NCBI RefSeq assembly: GCF_963169125.1
Contig: NC_084795.1
Span: forward strand, 195,646,214-195,710,213
Direction of reading: 5' to 3'
DNA: 64,000 nucleotides
Source of the DNA: Humulus lupulus
Taxonomy: Eukaryota > Streptophyta > Magnoliopsida > Rosales > Cannabaceae
Below the pieces are notes generated by a model. It did no database searches. It saw only the letters and a program-made list of their open reading frames with translations, and was not told where the DNA came from. Position 1 is the stretch's first letter. Each line of letters starts with the position of its first letter. Of the stretch, positions 12,591 to 23,345 are shown one piece after another. The position numbers and the translations under genes were made by a program.

Positions 12591-13475
12591 TGTTATCCAG
12601 ATTTCCGGATAGCGTTTAGATTGATGGCCTCGGGGAAGCAGAATTATCGATGTCTTTCACGCTAGGTGACCAGAGCTCGCGGATGAACAGAAAGGCTTCA
12701 CCTCTCCCGCTTGGTGTCCGGATTACTCTTCCAAGCAAACACAATACGGAAACTCGTCAACTCTCCCGGACTCCCGAAGGGGTATCCTTCGGGAAACTCC
12801 TTCCAGGAGAAGCTCTTCAAGTGGTCTCCGCGGAAGCAGTTCCGTGCCTCGCACGGAACAAAGCCAAACGGTCGGGTCCTGGAGGAGGCATATTTGGAAT
12901 GATATCCGCCTGACACAGGATCCCGCCTGACACGCCCGTCAGGTCAAAGCCGCACACATCCCAGCACGCCTAAGGGTACCTTTTCGCCTACTGTTCCGCT
13001 GACAACTTGGAAAAGACGGCTGACTTTGTGTGTTCCCCATACTTTCACGTAAATATACCCACATAGAGTCTTGTAGCCATGCTACTACAGTAATTGTATC
13101 CCTATTTATGGCTGGTGTAATTAGGACGCATGTACGTAGAGAAAAACCCTAATCCAAAACCCTAGCTATAAAGACCCCTTCATTTCACAAGAAGAGGGAC
13201 GGACAAATCATATAGCAAAAACTCTACTAAAATCTCTCAAGCTTCATCTTCTTCAAGAGAACCCGAGAGAAACACTGTGAGTGTGTGAAGTTCTTGTGCA
13301 CCAGCCATCTTACTGTAACCTTTTCCAAGTATAATAACATCGACTCGTGGACTAGGGCTTGTTAACGCCTAAACCACGTAAAAAAGCTGTTTGTTTAGTT
13401 ACATTTCAGCATTTCTACAGTTCTTATCTTTTTATTATTCCGTTAGTTACTCGTTTCCGAAAAACTCGGTAAACA
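12591..13475 (+). repeat. 5' LTR of Tat-1
   Basis: It starts TGTTATCCAG and ends CGGTAAACA. It differs from the 3' LTR at four bases: near 12623, at 12662, and two near 13372 and 13385. TATAAAG at 13167-13173 is the likely TATA box, putting the transcript start near 13200. Short frames at 12650-12916 recur identically in the other LTR and are not genes. Confidence 0.95.
13167..13173 (+). promoter_or_regulatory. TATA box of the Tat-1 5' LTR
   Basis: TATAAAG is preceded by AAAACCCTAGC and followed about 30 bp later by the AAGAGGGACGGAC region. It is the only good TATA match in the LTR. The identical box in the 3' LTR is at 27049-27055. Confidence 0.7.
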
Positions 13476-13499
13476 TTTTGGTGCTTTCATTGAGAACTG
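13476..13499 (+). promoter_or_regulatory. Primer-binding region of Tat-1
   Basis: TTTTGGTGCTTTCATTGAGA directly follows the 5' LTR. The same block follows the LTR ends at 2660 and 45678 (minus strand), so it is shared by three Tat elements here. I do not assign the tRNA. Confidence 0.7.
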
Positions 13500-13562
13500 T
13501 AGGAAGTTATTAGTCAGCTCTTTTTCTGTGTACGTTTTTTGTATTCACTTCGTACTAAAGAG

Positions 13563-15869
13563 ATGGTGACTACGAGAAAATCCGCTGTTGACAAAAATGC
13601 TACGGTCAACCCCGATACCGTGATGGAAGATGTGGTGCAAAGCGAACCCTTAGACTACCAAGGTGAAGACCCGACATCCCGCCAGGATCAGGTCAGTACC
13701 GAAGATACAACATACTTAGAAGACGAAGAAGAGTATGTCCAAGACGGTTATTACAAGGACAGCTGCTACTATGAGAAGGACCCAGAACTGGTCCAAGTAG
13801 CCGAAGAACTGGTGGCCACTAAGGCCAAGCTTGCTGAGCAGGAGCGCGTCTCCGAAAGAATGCAACGCATGATGGAACGCCTCCAAAGTAAGTTCGGAGA
13901 TCTAGGCGACTCGGACGAGGATGCCTCTGTTCGAGGTGGGGCTGATGCCTCCATGCCGGATCCACCCGCTGCTGGACCATCCAAAGCCGCCCCTAACAAG
14001 GGCAAAGAAAAAGTTGGAGAGCCTGTGCGCGCTGACGCCCCTGCACCTCCTAAAGGCGTGAATCACCAGGCCGACTGCCCCCCCCGCGCGCAGAAGGTCT
14101 CTGGCGCTCCTAAGCCCAGACGTCCTTCAGCCCCAAGGGGGCACTCTGTGCCTAAAGGGCCCGGTGCTAAGGCACCCAGGCCTAGGGGAAGGAACAACCG
14201 CCCCAGTGATTCCGTCAATCAGGACGGTCGGGCTGCGAACTCGCACTCCGAAGATAGCTGGTCCACGGTGGACCTAAGAAGAAGGTTGGAGGCCAAGTAT
14301 GAAAAGGCCAAAGGGGAAAAGGCCCGGCCTCGCGGAGATGACCTTCGAAATCATATTAATGACAAGCTCCGGGGACGTGACCTCCCGGAAAGTGATACGA
14401 AGAGGCTCGAGGAACAGATTGCTGCCTTGACCAAACTGGTCCGGAAGCAAAGTGGGGCCCTGTCAGATTCTGAGGAGGAAGACCCGGAACCATGTATTAG
14501 GAGGATCGCGGAAACGTCCCTCCCGGATAACTTCAAAATGCCTCACATAGAATTATATGATGGGAGGACAGACCCGCGTACCCACCTAGCTAAATACAAT
14601 AAAATGATGCAAGTGGCGCGTGTCAGTGAGGACGCCAAATGCATGTGCTTCTCACTCACCCTTACCAAGTCCGCGGAGGACTGGTGGAAAAGATTAGCTC
14701 CCGGATCAATCCACAGTTGGAAGGAGCTACAGTCCGCATTTAGGAGGCAGTTTATTGCTGCCCGCGACCACGACATGGAGGTTGGTTCCTTAACCAACAT
14801 CAAGCAGCAACCCACTGAGAACCTCAAAGCTTTCATTCAGAGAATGATGGAAGCTGCTGCAAAAACCAAGGTCAGCGATGACATGAAGCTGATCGCCCTT
14901 CAATCGGGCCTTACTGTCGGCTCCCTGCTATGGGGGGAAATGCAAAGGAGACGGGCAGAAACACTGTCCGAATTCATGTCAAAAGCTCAGGGAATCATCA
15001 ACCTTGAGGATGCCTACCAGCAGGCCTTTGGAGTTCCCCCGGCTCCAACCCCTTCCGTGACTGCGCCGAGCTTTGCTTTGCAAGCTCCCGCACCAGCCCT
15101 CACGCTTCCAGGAGCCCGATTCACTCCAAGTGTGTATGGGCCTTCCGCGTCTGCTCAGACGCCGAGTCAAACCCATTTCTCTGGGTACAGAGCAGTACAA
15201 ACCGGATGTAGTATCGCTCCTGGCATGCCGCAGCCGCAAGCGGAAGCCCCAGAACGAAATTTGAGCCAATCGCGGAGCAAACGAAGCGGAAGAAACTCCA
15301 ACTGGGGAGACCATTCAAAGAAACCCCGAAAGGACTATGAGCCCAAGTTCACGGAATATACCAGTTTGATAGACTCGCGAGAGAATGTCTATCGGGCGAC
15401 CTGTAATATGGTCAACTACAGGAAGCCCCCGAAAGTGTCTCACGGAGGAAGGCGTCCGCGAGACTCCAATAAGAGGTGTGAGTTTCACGGAGATGTGGGG
15501 CACACCACGAATGAGTGCCTTCAGCTGAAGGATGAGATCGAGTCCCTGGCAAGAGCGGGACACCTCGGTCAGCGGGTGAGGATACCCATTATCTATCCCG
15601 GACAGGGGGTAGTTCACGGAGCTACATATTCACCGGGACAGAGGGGGGCCGCTAGCGCTCCTGGAGCCGGTCACCCCAAGCTCCCGGGTCTCAGTTCCCA
15701 GCACTTCCTGCTCCACCTGCTCCGGCGCCCATTGCCTTGTTGGCTCCAGGACCAGGCAACCCATATCCGCCCGGCCTTGCTCCGCCACCCGTTGACGGAC
15801 ACGTCGCCACCATTTCCGGAGGACCACACCTTGCCGGAAGTACCCGCAACTCCCAGAAGAGGTACTTGA
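13563..15869 (+). CDS. gag: Tat-1 gag polyprotein
   Basis: Gag forms the retrotransposon capsid and packages its RNA. The ATG at 13563 is the first in-frame ATG after the primer site, and the frame is open to 15869. The N-terminal 300 residues are acidic, then Pro/Ala/Arg-rich, with a short coiled-coil-like stretch ([15 protein letters not shown]). The capsid core (about residues 320-475) has the [27 protein letters not shown] and [14 protein letters not shown] motifs. A zinc-finger-like [20 protein letters not shown] near 15478-15530 is the typical Tat gag variant. From about 15650 the frame no longer resembles gag-protease and the meaningful frame shifts by one. A G6 run at 15643-15648 is a likely slip or indel site, though a separate gag frame is also possible. 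It overlaps the start of the pol frame. Confidence 0.85.
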   Translation: MVTTRKSAVDKNATVNPDTVMEDVVQSEPLDYQGEDPTSRQDQVSTEDTTYLEDEEEYVQDGYYKDSCYYEKDPELVQVAEELVATKAKLAEQERVSERMQRMMERLQSKFGDLGDSDEDASVRGGADASMPDPPAAGPSKAAPNKGKEKVGEPVRADAPAPPKGVNHQADCPPRAQKVSGAPKPRRPSAPRGHSVPKGPGAKAPRPRGRNNRPSDSVNQDGRAANSHSEDSWSTVDLRRRLEAKYEKAKGEKARPRGDDLRNHINDKLRGRDLPESDTKRLEEQIAALTKLVRKQSGALSDSEEEDPEPCIRRIAETSLPDNFKMPHIELYDGRTDPRTHLAKYNKMMQVARVSEDAKCMCFSLTLTKSAEDWWKRLAPGSIHSWKELQSAFRRQFIAARDHDMEVGSLTNIKQQPTENLKAFIQRMMEAAAKTKVSDDMKLIALQSGLTVGSLLWGEMQRRRAETLSEFMSKAQGIINLEDAYQQAFGVPPAPTPSVTAPSFALQAPAPALTLPGARFTPSVYGPSASAQTPSQTHFSGYRAVQTGCSIAPGMPQPQAEAPERNLSQSRSKRSGRNSNWGDHSKKPRKDYEPKFTEYTSLIDSRENVYRATCNMVNYRKPPKVSHGGRRPRDSNKRCEFHGDVGHTTNECLQLKDEIESLARAGHLGQRVRIPIIYPGQGVVHGATYSPGQRGAASAPGAGHPKLPGLSSQHFLLHLLRRPLPCWLQDQATHIRPALLRHPLTDTSPPFPEDHTLPEVPATPRRGT

Positions 15870-18800
15870 AGGAGTTAGAGCACGCTGAGGAGATGTGCGC
15901 TTTGGTCCAATCACCTGCTCAACGTCCCCGAATGATGGATCTTCCCATCACCTTCACGGAGGACGATGCTCGACATGTGCACTTCCCCCACAACGATCCC
16001 CTCGTAGTGGAAGCCTAGATTGCCAATAAGAAGGTCTCACGGATCTTGATCGATAACGGAAGCTCCGTGAACATCCTCTTCAAAGCGGCCTTCCACGCGA
16101 TCGGATTGACCGAGACGGACCTGGCCCCATGCCCCATCCAGCTTCAAGGGTTCAATGGGGACGCACTCATGCCATTAGGCAAAATTCAACTGCCAGTCAC
16201 CCTCAGAGGAGAAAGCGACGCTTGTGCCTTCAAGCATAGCACATTCGTGGTGGTCGACTGCCCCACGGCGTACAATGCCATCTTAGGCCGACCGGTCCTG
16301 ATCGATTGTGGGGCCATAACTTCGATACGCCACTTATGTTTGAAGTTTCCATGCGACGATGGGCGTATTGGTACCCTCCGAGGAGACCAAAGAAGTGCAC
16401 GGAGCTGTTATAACGTCTCCGTCCGATCTGTCTACACGGTCCAAGAGACGTTTGCTGCCATTCCTTTGGCGGAAGAATTGCCAGAAACTGGGGGTGCTCA
16501 GGAGGCATACTCTGACGAACTCGACCCAAGAGTGGGAATCGAGAAAGCAATAGAGCCGATGGAGGAAGTCGAAGAGGTGATCCTCAACCCAGGAGAACCC
16601 ACCAAGGTCATTCAGGTGGGGAAGAACCTGCCGTCGGCCGTTCGAGATAAGATCGTAGCCACTGTGAAGGATAATCAGGATATCCTGGCGTGGTGCCACG
16701 CTGATATGACGGGGATTAATCCCAATGTTGCGTGCCACGCACTCAACATAGACCCATCTGCAACTCCAATTCGCCATAAGAGGAGGCCGCTGGACCCAGT
16801 GAGAGCCGAAGCCGTCAAAGCTGAAGTGGACAAATTGATGTCCATAGGCTTTCTCCAGGAGTCGCACTATCCCGTGTGGTTGGCCAACCCAGTTCTGGTC
16901 CCGAAACCCGATGGGTCCTGGAGAATGTGCATTGACTTCACGGACCTAAATAAGGCCTGCCCGAAAGATTGTTTCCCTCTCCCGCGAATCGATCAGATGG
17001 TAGACGCTACTTCCGGGTACGAACTCTTATCCTTCATGGATGCGTACTCCGGATACAACCAGATCAAGATGCATGTCGCGGACCAGGAACACACCAGCTT
17101 CCTCACGGACAAGGGTGTCTACTGTTACGTGGTCATGCCTTTCGGTTTGAAGAATGCCGGGGCGACGTACCAGCGTCTGGTAAACAGAATGTTCAAGGAC
17201 CAACTGGGGAGGAACATGGAGGTGTACGTGGACGACATGTTGGTAAAGTCCAAGACCTCCGGGGACCACAGTGACGACCTTGAGGAAGCTTTCGCCGTGA
17301 TCCGAAAGTACGGGATGAAACTAAATCCAAAGAAATGTACTTTCGGGGTCTCGTCTGGGAAGTTCCTCGGTTTCATTGTCAGCTCCCGCGGAGTGGAAGC
17401 CAACCCTGAGAAGATAAAGGCGTTCATAGACATGCCTTCCCCCCGGAAACATAAGGATGTCCAGAGCGTTACCGGAAGGATAGCTGCTCTTAGCCGCTTC
17501 GTATCCAAGGCCACTGACAAGTGTATCCCCTTCTTCAATGTGTTGCGAGGAAACAAGAAGTTCGAGTGGACCCCCGAATGCGAAACAGCCTTCCAACACC
17601 TCAAAGAACATTTAACCCGAGCTCCCATTCTGTCCAAACCTGTTGAAGGAGAGGCGTTGTTCTTATACTTAGCTGTGACTGAGCACGCAGTAAGTGCCGC
17701 TCTCGTCCGGGAAGATGGCCGTATCCAGCTCCCTGTGTATTACGTAAGCAAGAGGTTATTGGACGCCGAGTCCAGATATTCGATGATCGAGAAACTATCC
17801 CTCTGCTTGCTGATCGCTTCACGGAAGCTGAGGCCATATTTCCAGGCGCACACCATCAAAGTACTCACCAACCACCCTCTCCGACAAGTCCTGCAGAAGC
17901 CCGAGTCTTCTGGAAGATTGCTTAAGTGGGCCATGGAACTGAGCCAGTTCGACGTCCACTACCAACCACGTGTTTCCATAAAAGGTCAAGCTCTCGCGGA
18001 CTTTATTGTGGAATGCTCGGGAATGAATGACCTCCCGGACGATCCTATCCCGGAACTTCCCACCTGGAAGGTATACGTAGACGGAGCCTCAAATGAAAAA
18101 GGAGCTGGAGCGGGGGTCATCCTAATATCTCCCCAAGGGCATCAGCTCCAGAGCGCCATCCGTTTCGCGTTCCCAGCATCCAACAACGAGGCAGAACACG
18201 AAGCCATGTTAGCAGGGTTACGACTGGCCAGAGAAGTCGGAGCCCAAAAAATCGAAGTATACAGCGACTCCCTACTTGTGGTAAACCAAATATCCGGGGA
18301 ATACCAGACGAAAGGCGAAAGGATGGCTGCCTACGTGTCTCTCTCCCGCGACCTACTGCAGCATTTCAAAGGCTACCAAATCCGCCAGGTCCCCCGGGAC
18401 CAGAACTCACTCGCGGACACGCTGGCCAAGCTTGCAACGGACCCGGAGATTGAACAGTATGGCTTAGTCCCCATCGGGCACTTAGAAGCCCCCAGTACTG
18501 AGACACGAAGGATAAATGCCATCATCGACCATTCCCACTCCTGGATAGGACCCATCCTCCGATTTCTCACCACCGGAGAGCTCCCCACTGATAAAGCTGA
18601 CGCAAGGAAGCTCCAATATCAAGCTCCCCGATACGTGGTTATGGATGGAAAGCTTTACCGCAGGGGGTTGTCCATACCCTTCCTTAGGTGTGTTGCCGGA
18701 ACCGAAGTCAGCACCATCATCCATGAGATTCATGGAGGCTTCTGTGGCGATCATACCTCCGGGCTGAGCCTCTCCAAAAAGATCCTTCGACAAGGATACT

Positions 18801-19777
18801 TCTGGCCCACCATGAAGAAGGATTGTGTGGATTATGTCAGGAAGTGTGAGCAGTGCCAGAGGTACGCCAAGGTTCCGCGAGCGCCGCCTACGGAAATTAC
18901 CCTAATGACCAGCCCCTGGCCGTTCGCCGTTTGGGGCATTGACCTAGTAGGTTCCCTCCCCACTGGAAAGGGTGGAGTGAAGTACGCCATAGTCGCGGTA
19001 GACTACTTCACCAAATGGGCTGAAGCTGAACCTATGAACACGGTCACATCTAAAAAAGCACTGGATTTTGTCATCAGGAATATAGTGTGTCGTTTTGGGC
19101 TTCCACGGAAAATTGTGTCCGACAACGGAAAGCAGTTTGATAGTGAACACTTCACGAACTTCTGTGCTTCGTATGGAATTATCAAAAGCTTTTCCGCAGT
19201 CGCCAGACCCCAGGCTAATGGACAAGTGGAAGCTGTAAACAAAATATTAAAGACCACGTTGAAGAAAAAACTCCAAGCCTGCAAGGCTCACTGGCCGGAA
19301 GAACTTCCGCGAGTACTTTGGGCCTATCGCACAACAGAGAGAACTTCGACGGGGCACACGCCTTATTCCATGACCTTCGGTTGCGAGGCCGTCATCCCAG
19401 TAGAAGCTATGATCCCCTCTCACAGGCAAGACACCTACGATCCTACCCGGAACCATGCCCTCCTCCAGGAGTCCTTGGACATGATCGAAGAGCTCCGGGA
19501 GCAGTCGCAGGTCCAACTAAAAATGTACCAAGGCAAGATAGCCCGACACTTTAACATGAGAGTCAAGAGCCGTGCATTCGAAGTTGGGGACCTTGTCCTA
19601 CGGAGAGTATTTCCTGCTACGCAGGATCCGGGAGTAGGAGTCCTCGGACCCAACTAGGAAGGCCCCTACGAAGTCCAAGAAAAAGTGGGCCATGGGACGT
19701 ATCACTTAAAGAGACTCGACGGATCTAAAGTCCCGCGCGCCTGGAACGCGGAGCACCTCCGCCGTTACTACCAGTAG
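15737..19777 (+). pseudogene. pol: Tat-1 pol: protease, RT, two RNase H domains, integrase
   Basis: The frame runs through [13 protein letters not shown] (from about 15800), the protease site LIDNGSSVNILF (about 16047), RT (PKPDGSWRMCIDF near 16901; catalytic YVDD near 17225), a first RNase H-like connection (17640-18000) and a second archaeal-type RNase H (from 18064, YVDGASNEKGAGAG; later NNEAEHEAMLAG). Integrase follows with an HHCC zinc site (18721-18860) and catalytic residues in GIDLVG (18938), SDNGKQF (19120) and NGQVEAV (about 19220). It ends at YYQ-stop, 19777. Two in-frame TAGs break it: 16016-16018, where family members usually have Gln, and 19655-19657, where Tat-2 has Trp in GPNWEGPY. 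Both fit C-to-T changes in CHG contexts. Otherwise all catalytic residues are kept, so the loss is recent. Confidence 0.9.
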
Positions 19778-20320
19778 GCCCGGGACCATCCAGTCGGAAG
19801 TCCTTGGTGAAAATAGCAAAAGTAAAAAATGTGGAAATAATCCTCCCTGTTGTAAAACTAACGCCTAGCAGGCTAATTTAATGAAACACGGAGAGATTCA
19901 CTCCGCTTTTACTGCACTTTTTATCCCTATGTTCAAAGCTGCGTTTTAACAAGTGACCACGCGGTCCGGAGACGTCCGGACCCCACGCTCACTTGGGGGG
20001 TATACATGGCTAAGGCATAGCCATACGCCCCTTGAACAAAACGTACACAGAACACCACTTATGTGCTAGCATTGTGTTTGAAATTTTTAAAATTGTTTGA
20101 AATGTTTAAGTTGTTAAGCTTAGGTTTATTTTGTTGACATGAACATGCTTGCATTACGTGTCATATGTGCATTATGTGCTTATGTGAAAATTGCCATGGA
20201 AATGCCTGCCATTATGAGAATTATCTCCTGTGTAGCCCAGCGATGGACGAGACTGGGGGTTGAGGCACGTTCTTAGAGCTACACCAAAACACCCCCAAGT
20301 CCTTTGCAGAATTCTCCGCG
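19778..20320. other. Tat-1 3' non-coding region upstream of the tandem array
   Basis: There is no coding frame of note. It includes the pol 3' UTR, a CACTTGGGGGGTATAC stretch near 19990 that looks like a relic polypurine tract, and AT-rich sequence (20040-20200) leading into the array. Confidence 0.4.
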
Positions 20321-20930
20321 ATCGCTGTAGATCTTTGCTTCGCAAACTCCAGCTCCGGGTCTCGGAAGGCAAAAGATGGCTAGACCCGTGAGCGCTGTAG
20401 AGCTTTGCTTCGCAAGCTCCAGCTCCGGGTCCAGCGAGGCGAAAGATGGCAAGATCCGCGAGCGCTGTAGAGCTTTGCTTCGCAAGCTCCAGCTCCGGGT
20501 CCCGCAAGGCGAAAGATGGCAAGATCCGCGAGCGCTGTAGAGCTGAGCTTCGCAAGCTCCAGCCCCGGGTCCCGCAAGACGAAAGACGGCTAGACCCATG
20601 ATCGCTGTAAAGCTCTGCATCGCAAGCTCCAGCTCCGGGTCCAGCGAGGCGAAAGATGGCAAGATCCGCGAGCGCTGTAGAGCTTTGCTTCGCAAGCTCC
20701 AGCCCCGGGTCCCGCAAGGCGAAAGATGGCTAGATCCGCGAGCGCTGTAGAGCTTTGCTTCGCAAGCTCCAGCCCCGGGTCCCGCAAGACGAAAGATGGC
20801 TAGACCCGTGATCGCTGTAAAGCTCTGCGTCGCAAGCTCCAGCTCCGGGTCCAGCGAGGCAAAGGATGGCAAGATCCGCGACCGTTGTAAGCCTTGCTTT
20901 GCAGGCTCCAACTCCGGATCTCACAAAATA
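20321..20930. repeat. Nine-copy 70-bp tandem array in Tat-1
   Basis: Units start at 20321, 20391, 20461, 20531, 20601, 20671, 20741, 20811 and 20881, each exactly 70 bp apart. Each contains CGCTGTAGAGCTTTGCTTCG and CAAGCTCCAGCTCCGGGTCC followed by GGCGAAAGATGGC. Units alternate between AGCGCTGTAG and ATCGCTGTAA starts and between GTCCAGCGAGG and GTCCCGCAAG middles, which suggests multi-unit amplification. The last unit is diverged. The array is GC-rich and open in several minus-strand frames only because it is repetitive. Confidence 0.95.
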
Positions 20931-21598
20931 ATGCACGGCAAGCTCCATTGCCATTGCAAGTTTCAGCTCCAGAAGCAAACATGCTCGATCCCCCCACTCA
21001 CAGCCGGCTTTGCCTCGCAAAGCCCCTGCTCCAGGATCACACCTGGTGGGCGTGGCGATTTCCCCGACAACAATGAGCCTTGCCTCGCAGGGCTCCGTGC
21101 CAGGTCCCTGAAGTCAGCCACCATGAGGTTCGCAACAACAGTTAGTTTTGCTTCGCAAAGATCTAACCTTAAGTCTAGCGACGCTCACCAAAAGAACTCC
21201 CGTTCCAAACAATGGAACGACTCACCTTAGCAATCCTAGCGAACAGTATAAATACAAGTTCCGGGATTGGCTATTTGCCTCAGGAAAGCTAAAGTACGGT
21301 GAAAGGAGCCTGGTCGTTGGAACCAGGAAACCTTCGTAACCTAGAAACTATATGGGAAAAAGACATCATCCATTAAAGCTGCAAGTGGGAAGTGCATAGG
21401 TTTTGGCCGTTGGAACCAAAACCCCATACGCCCCTACAACAGTTTCTACCGTATAAATGTCTACCCTAAGCGCTAAGATAAATAAAGAACTCGGCAGAAA
21501 AGAAAGGAGAATGCTATGATTATGGCAAAAATGTCCGCAATGAAAAACTCAAAATAAAAAACAATTAAAGATAAAACCCCTTCAAGCATTGGGGGTAA
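20931..21598. repeat. Degenerate continuation of the 70-bp array and 3' flank
   Basis: Decayed copies of the GCTTCGCAAGCTCC core recur near 20945, 21007, 21080 and 21145, with looser spacing of about 60-75 bp. Sequence from about 21200 to 21598 is the 3' UTR of the antisense gene and shows no repeats or coding frame. Confidence 0.6.
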
Positions 21599-23164
21599 CT
21601 ACAGCGTCCACGACCGCAGCTTCAGGGCATCGGTTTCAGCTGAGGCTGGCGGAGTCGGCTCATTGGAAGGAGGAATTTGATCATGAGAAGGTTCAGAGGT
21701 CCCCGCCTCTCCGGGATCTCCCGCCTCAGGAGCTTCAGCACGTTCGTCAATGTTGTAAGTTTGGACGTACGCCTCTGGGCCTTGATCCCGCACGAGTAGC
21801 TTCTCCCTCATGGCTTCGGCATCATCTCCCAGATAGCCTAACACCTCCGGGTTCACTTTCCAGAGTTGATGCATGAGGACCACATGCGATATATTAATAG
21901 TCCTGTTCAGTATCACCTCAGCATCCTCCTTCTCCTTCAACCGCTCCGCCTCGGAGGTTGCCAGCTGTGCTTCCGCGACAGTTAGTTGGGCCCTCAATTT
22001 TTCCATTTCGGCCTTGGAGGCATCCCGCTCCCCCTTAAGAGAATCAATCTCCTTGCGCTGCTCCCTATTTTGGTTCAGCACGGATTGCTTCTCGGTCACA
22101 TGCCCCCTGGCAGTAAATTGCAAAGCCCCGATCTCTTTATCCTTCTCGGCGAGCCCCAACTGAAGCATAGACACGAGATCCCTGCTCCTCTTATGGAGTT
22201 GCTCCTCCTCGTGCAGCTTACTCTGAAGAGTGGAATATTCCTCTTGCCGCTTAAGGAGGATATCGTTCTTTGATTGCAAGCGGGCTTCCAGGGTATCTTT
22301 CTCCACCTTGGCTTGGGACAGCTCTTCCCGGAGCTTGGAGTTTTCGGCCTTAATCCCATCCGACCGCTGTCTAGACTCATTCTCTGCCTTGGCCCGGTAC
22401 TCTTGATATTTGGCAAGATATTTCTTCTCCGCCTCTTCTTCAGCCGTGCGCCGAGCCTGATCAATCTTCTCCGAAGCCCCCAAGGCCTGTTGGGTCAGTT
22501 TCTGTTTCTCCGCCTCCAAGGCCTGGCGAGCCAGTTGGCTCTCCTCCAGCTGAACCAGAGCTGCACCAACCTCCCGGAACGAGCGTTCCGCGATCATAGA
22601 GGCCTGCAGGGAAAGACAACAGAATGAGCTAAAGCAGGACCAAAAGACAGGTGATCCCAAAAAATAACAACTGACGGCTTACCCCGGACAGTTGCTGCTT
22701 CACAGCGTGTGTCAGCAACAGCGGATCCTTGCTGCTGCTGATGGCCCATTTCTCAGAATTGAGCTCGCATAAGCTCAGGGCCATGTCCTCCATCATCTCA
22801 GCTCCGAACGGCGCCAATGCACGTCCGAGCCTAGGCACCAGCCTCTTCTCCAAGGCTGGACCATCCAGAATCGCTCCGGCCGGGTGAAGAGATCTCACCC
22901 CCTCGGCCAGCTCAGCTCTCTTCACGGCAGACAAGTTATCTGCCCTTCCCTGAGTAACGGCCTTCTCCGCCTCTAACCGCCTCTTCAAAAAACTATCGGC
23001 CCGTCTTACACCCTCCAGGAGAGCAGCGGGAAAACTGGTTGGCTTCCGCGGAAAGTGGAACTTCAGGCCAGGCAGGGGAAGATTGGTTGTCTGAGAAGAC
23101 GGAGACCCCGGAAGGGTGGACCCCCTTTGGGCTGGAGGAGGAGGCAGCCGGGGTATTAAGGCCC

Positions 23165-23345
23165 CGGTCTGTTGCTTTTGCTGCTGCAGCAGCAGAAGTA
23201 ATTGCCCTTGTTGCTGCTGCTGGTTTGGATGTTGTTGTTGCTTCTGCTGCGGCATTGGTGATTGTCTCTGTTGTTCCTGTTGCTACTGTTGTTGTAGTTG
23301 TGATTGCTGTCGTTGCTGTTGCTGTTGCCTTCGACCGGGAGAAGA
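23165..23345 (-). repeat. CAG/CAA microsatellite encoding a polyglutamine tract
   Basis: A run of CAG and CAA codons in the antisense gene encodes mostly Gln with a short Leu run. Reading it on the other strand or out of frame produces Cys-, Leu- or Val-rich frames that are artefacts. One TAG (23283-23285) lies inside the tract and is one base from CAG. Confidence 0.8.

Noticed and set aside
12650..12916. Small ORFs in the Tat-1 LTR, repeated at 26532-26798
   Set aside because: Located in LTR U3 on both strands, identical only because the LTRs are; no ribosomal or domain evidence.
20172..20911. Long minus-strand open frames (181 and 210 codons) over the 70-bp array
   Set aside because: Several frames are open at once and the period (70) is not a multiple of three; openness comes from the repeat, not coding.
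20321..20930. Possible CRISPR-like array
   Set aside because: Units are contiguous 70-bp tandem repeats with no spacers, inside a plant retrotransposon.
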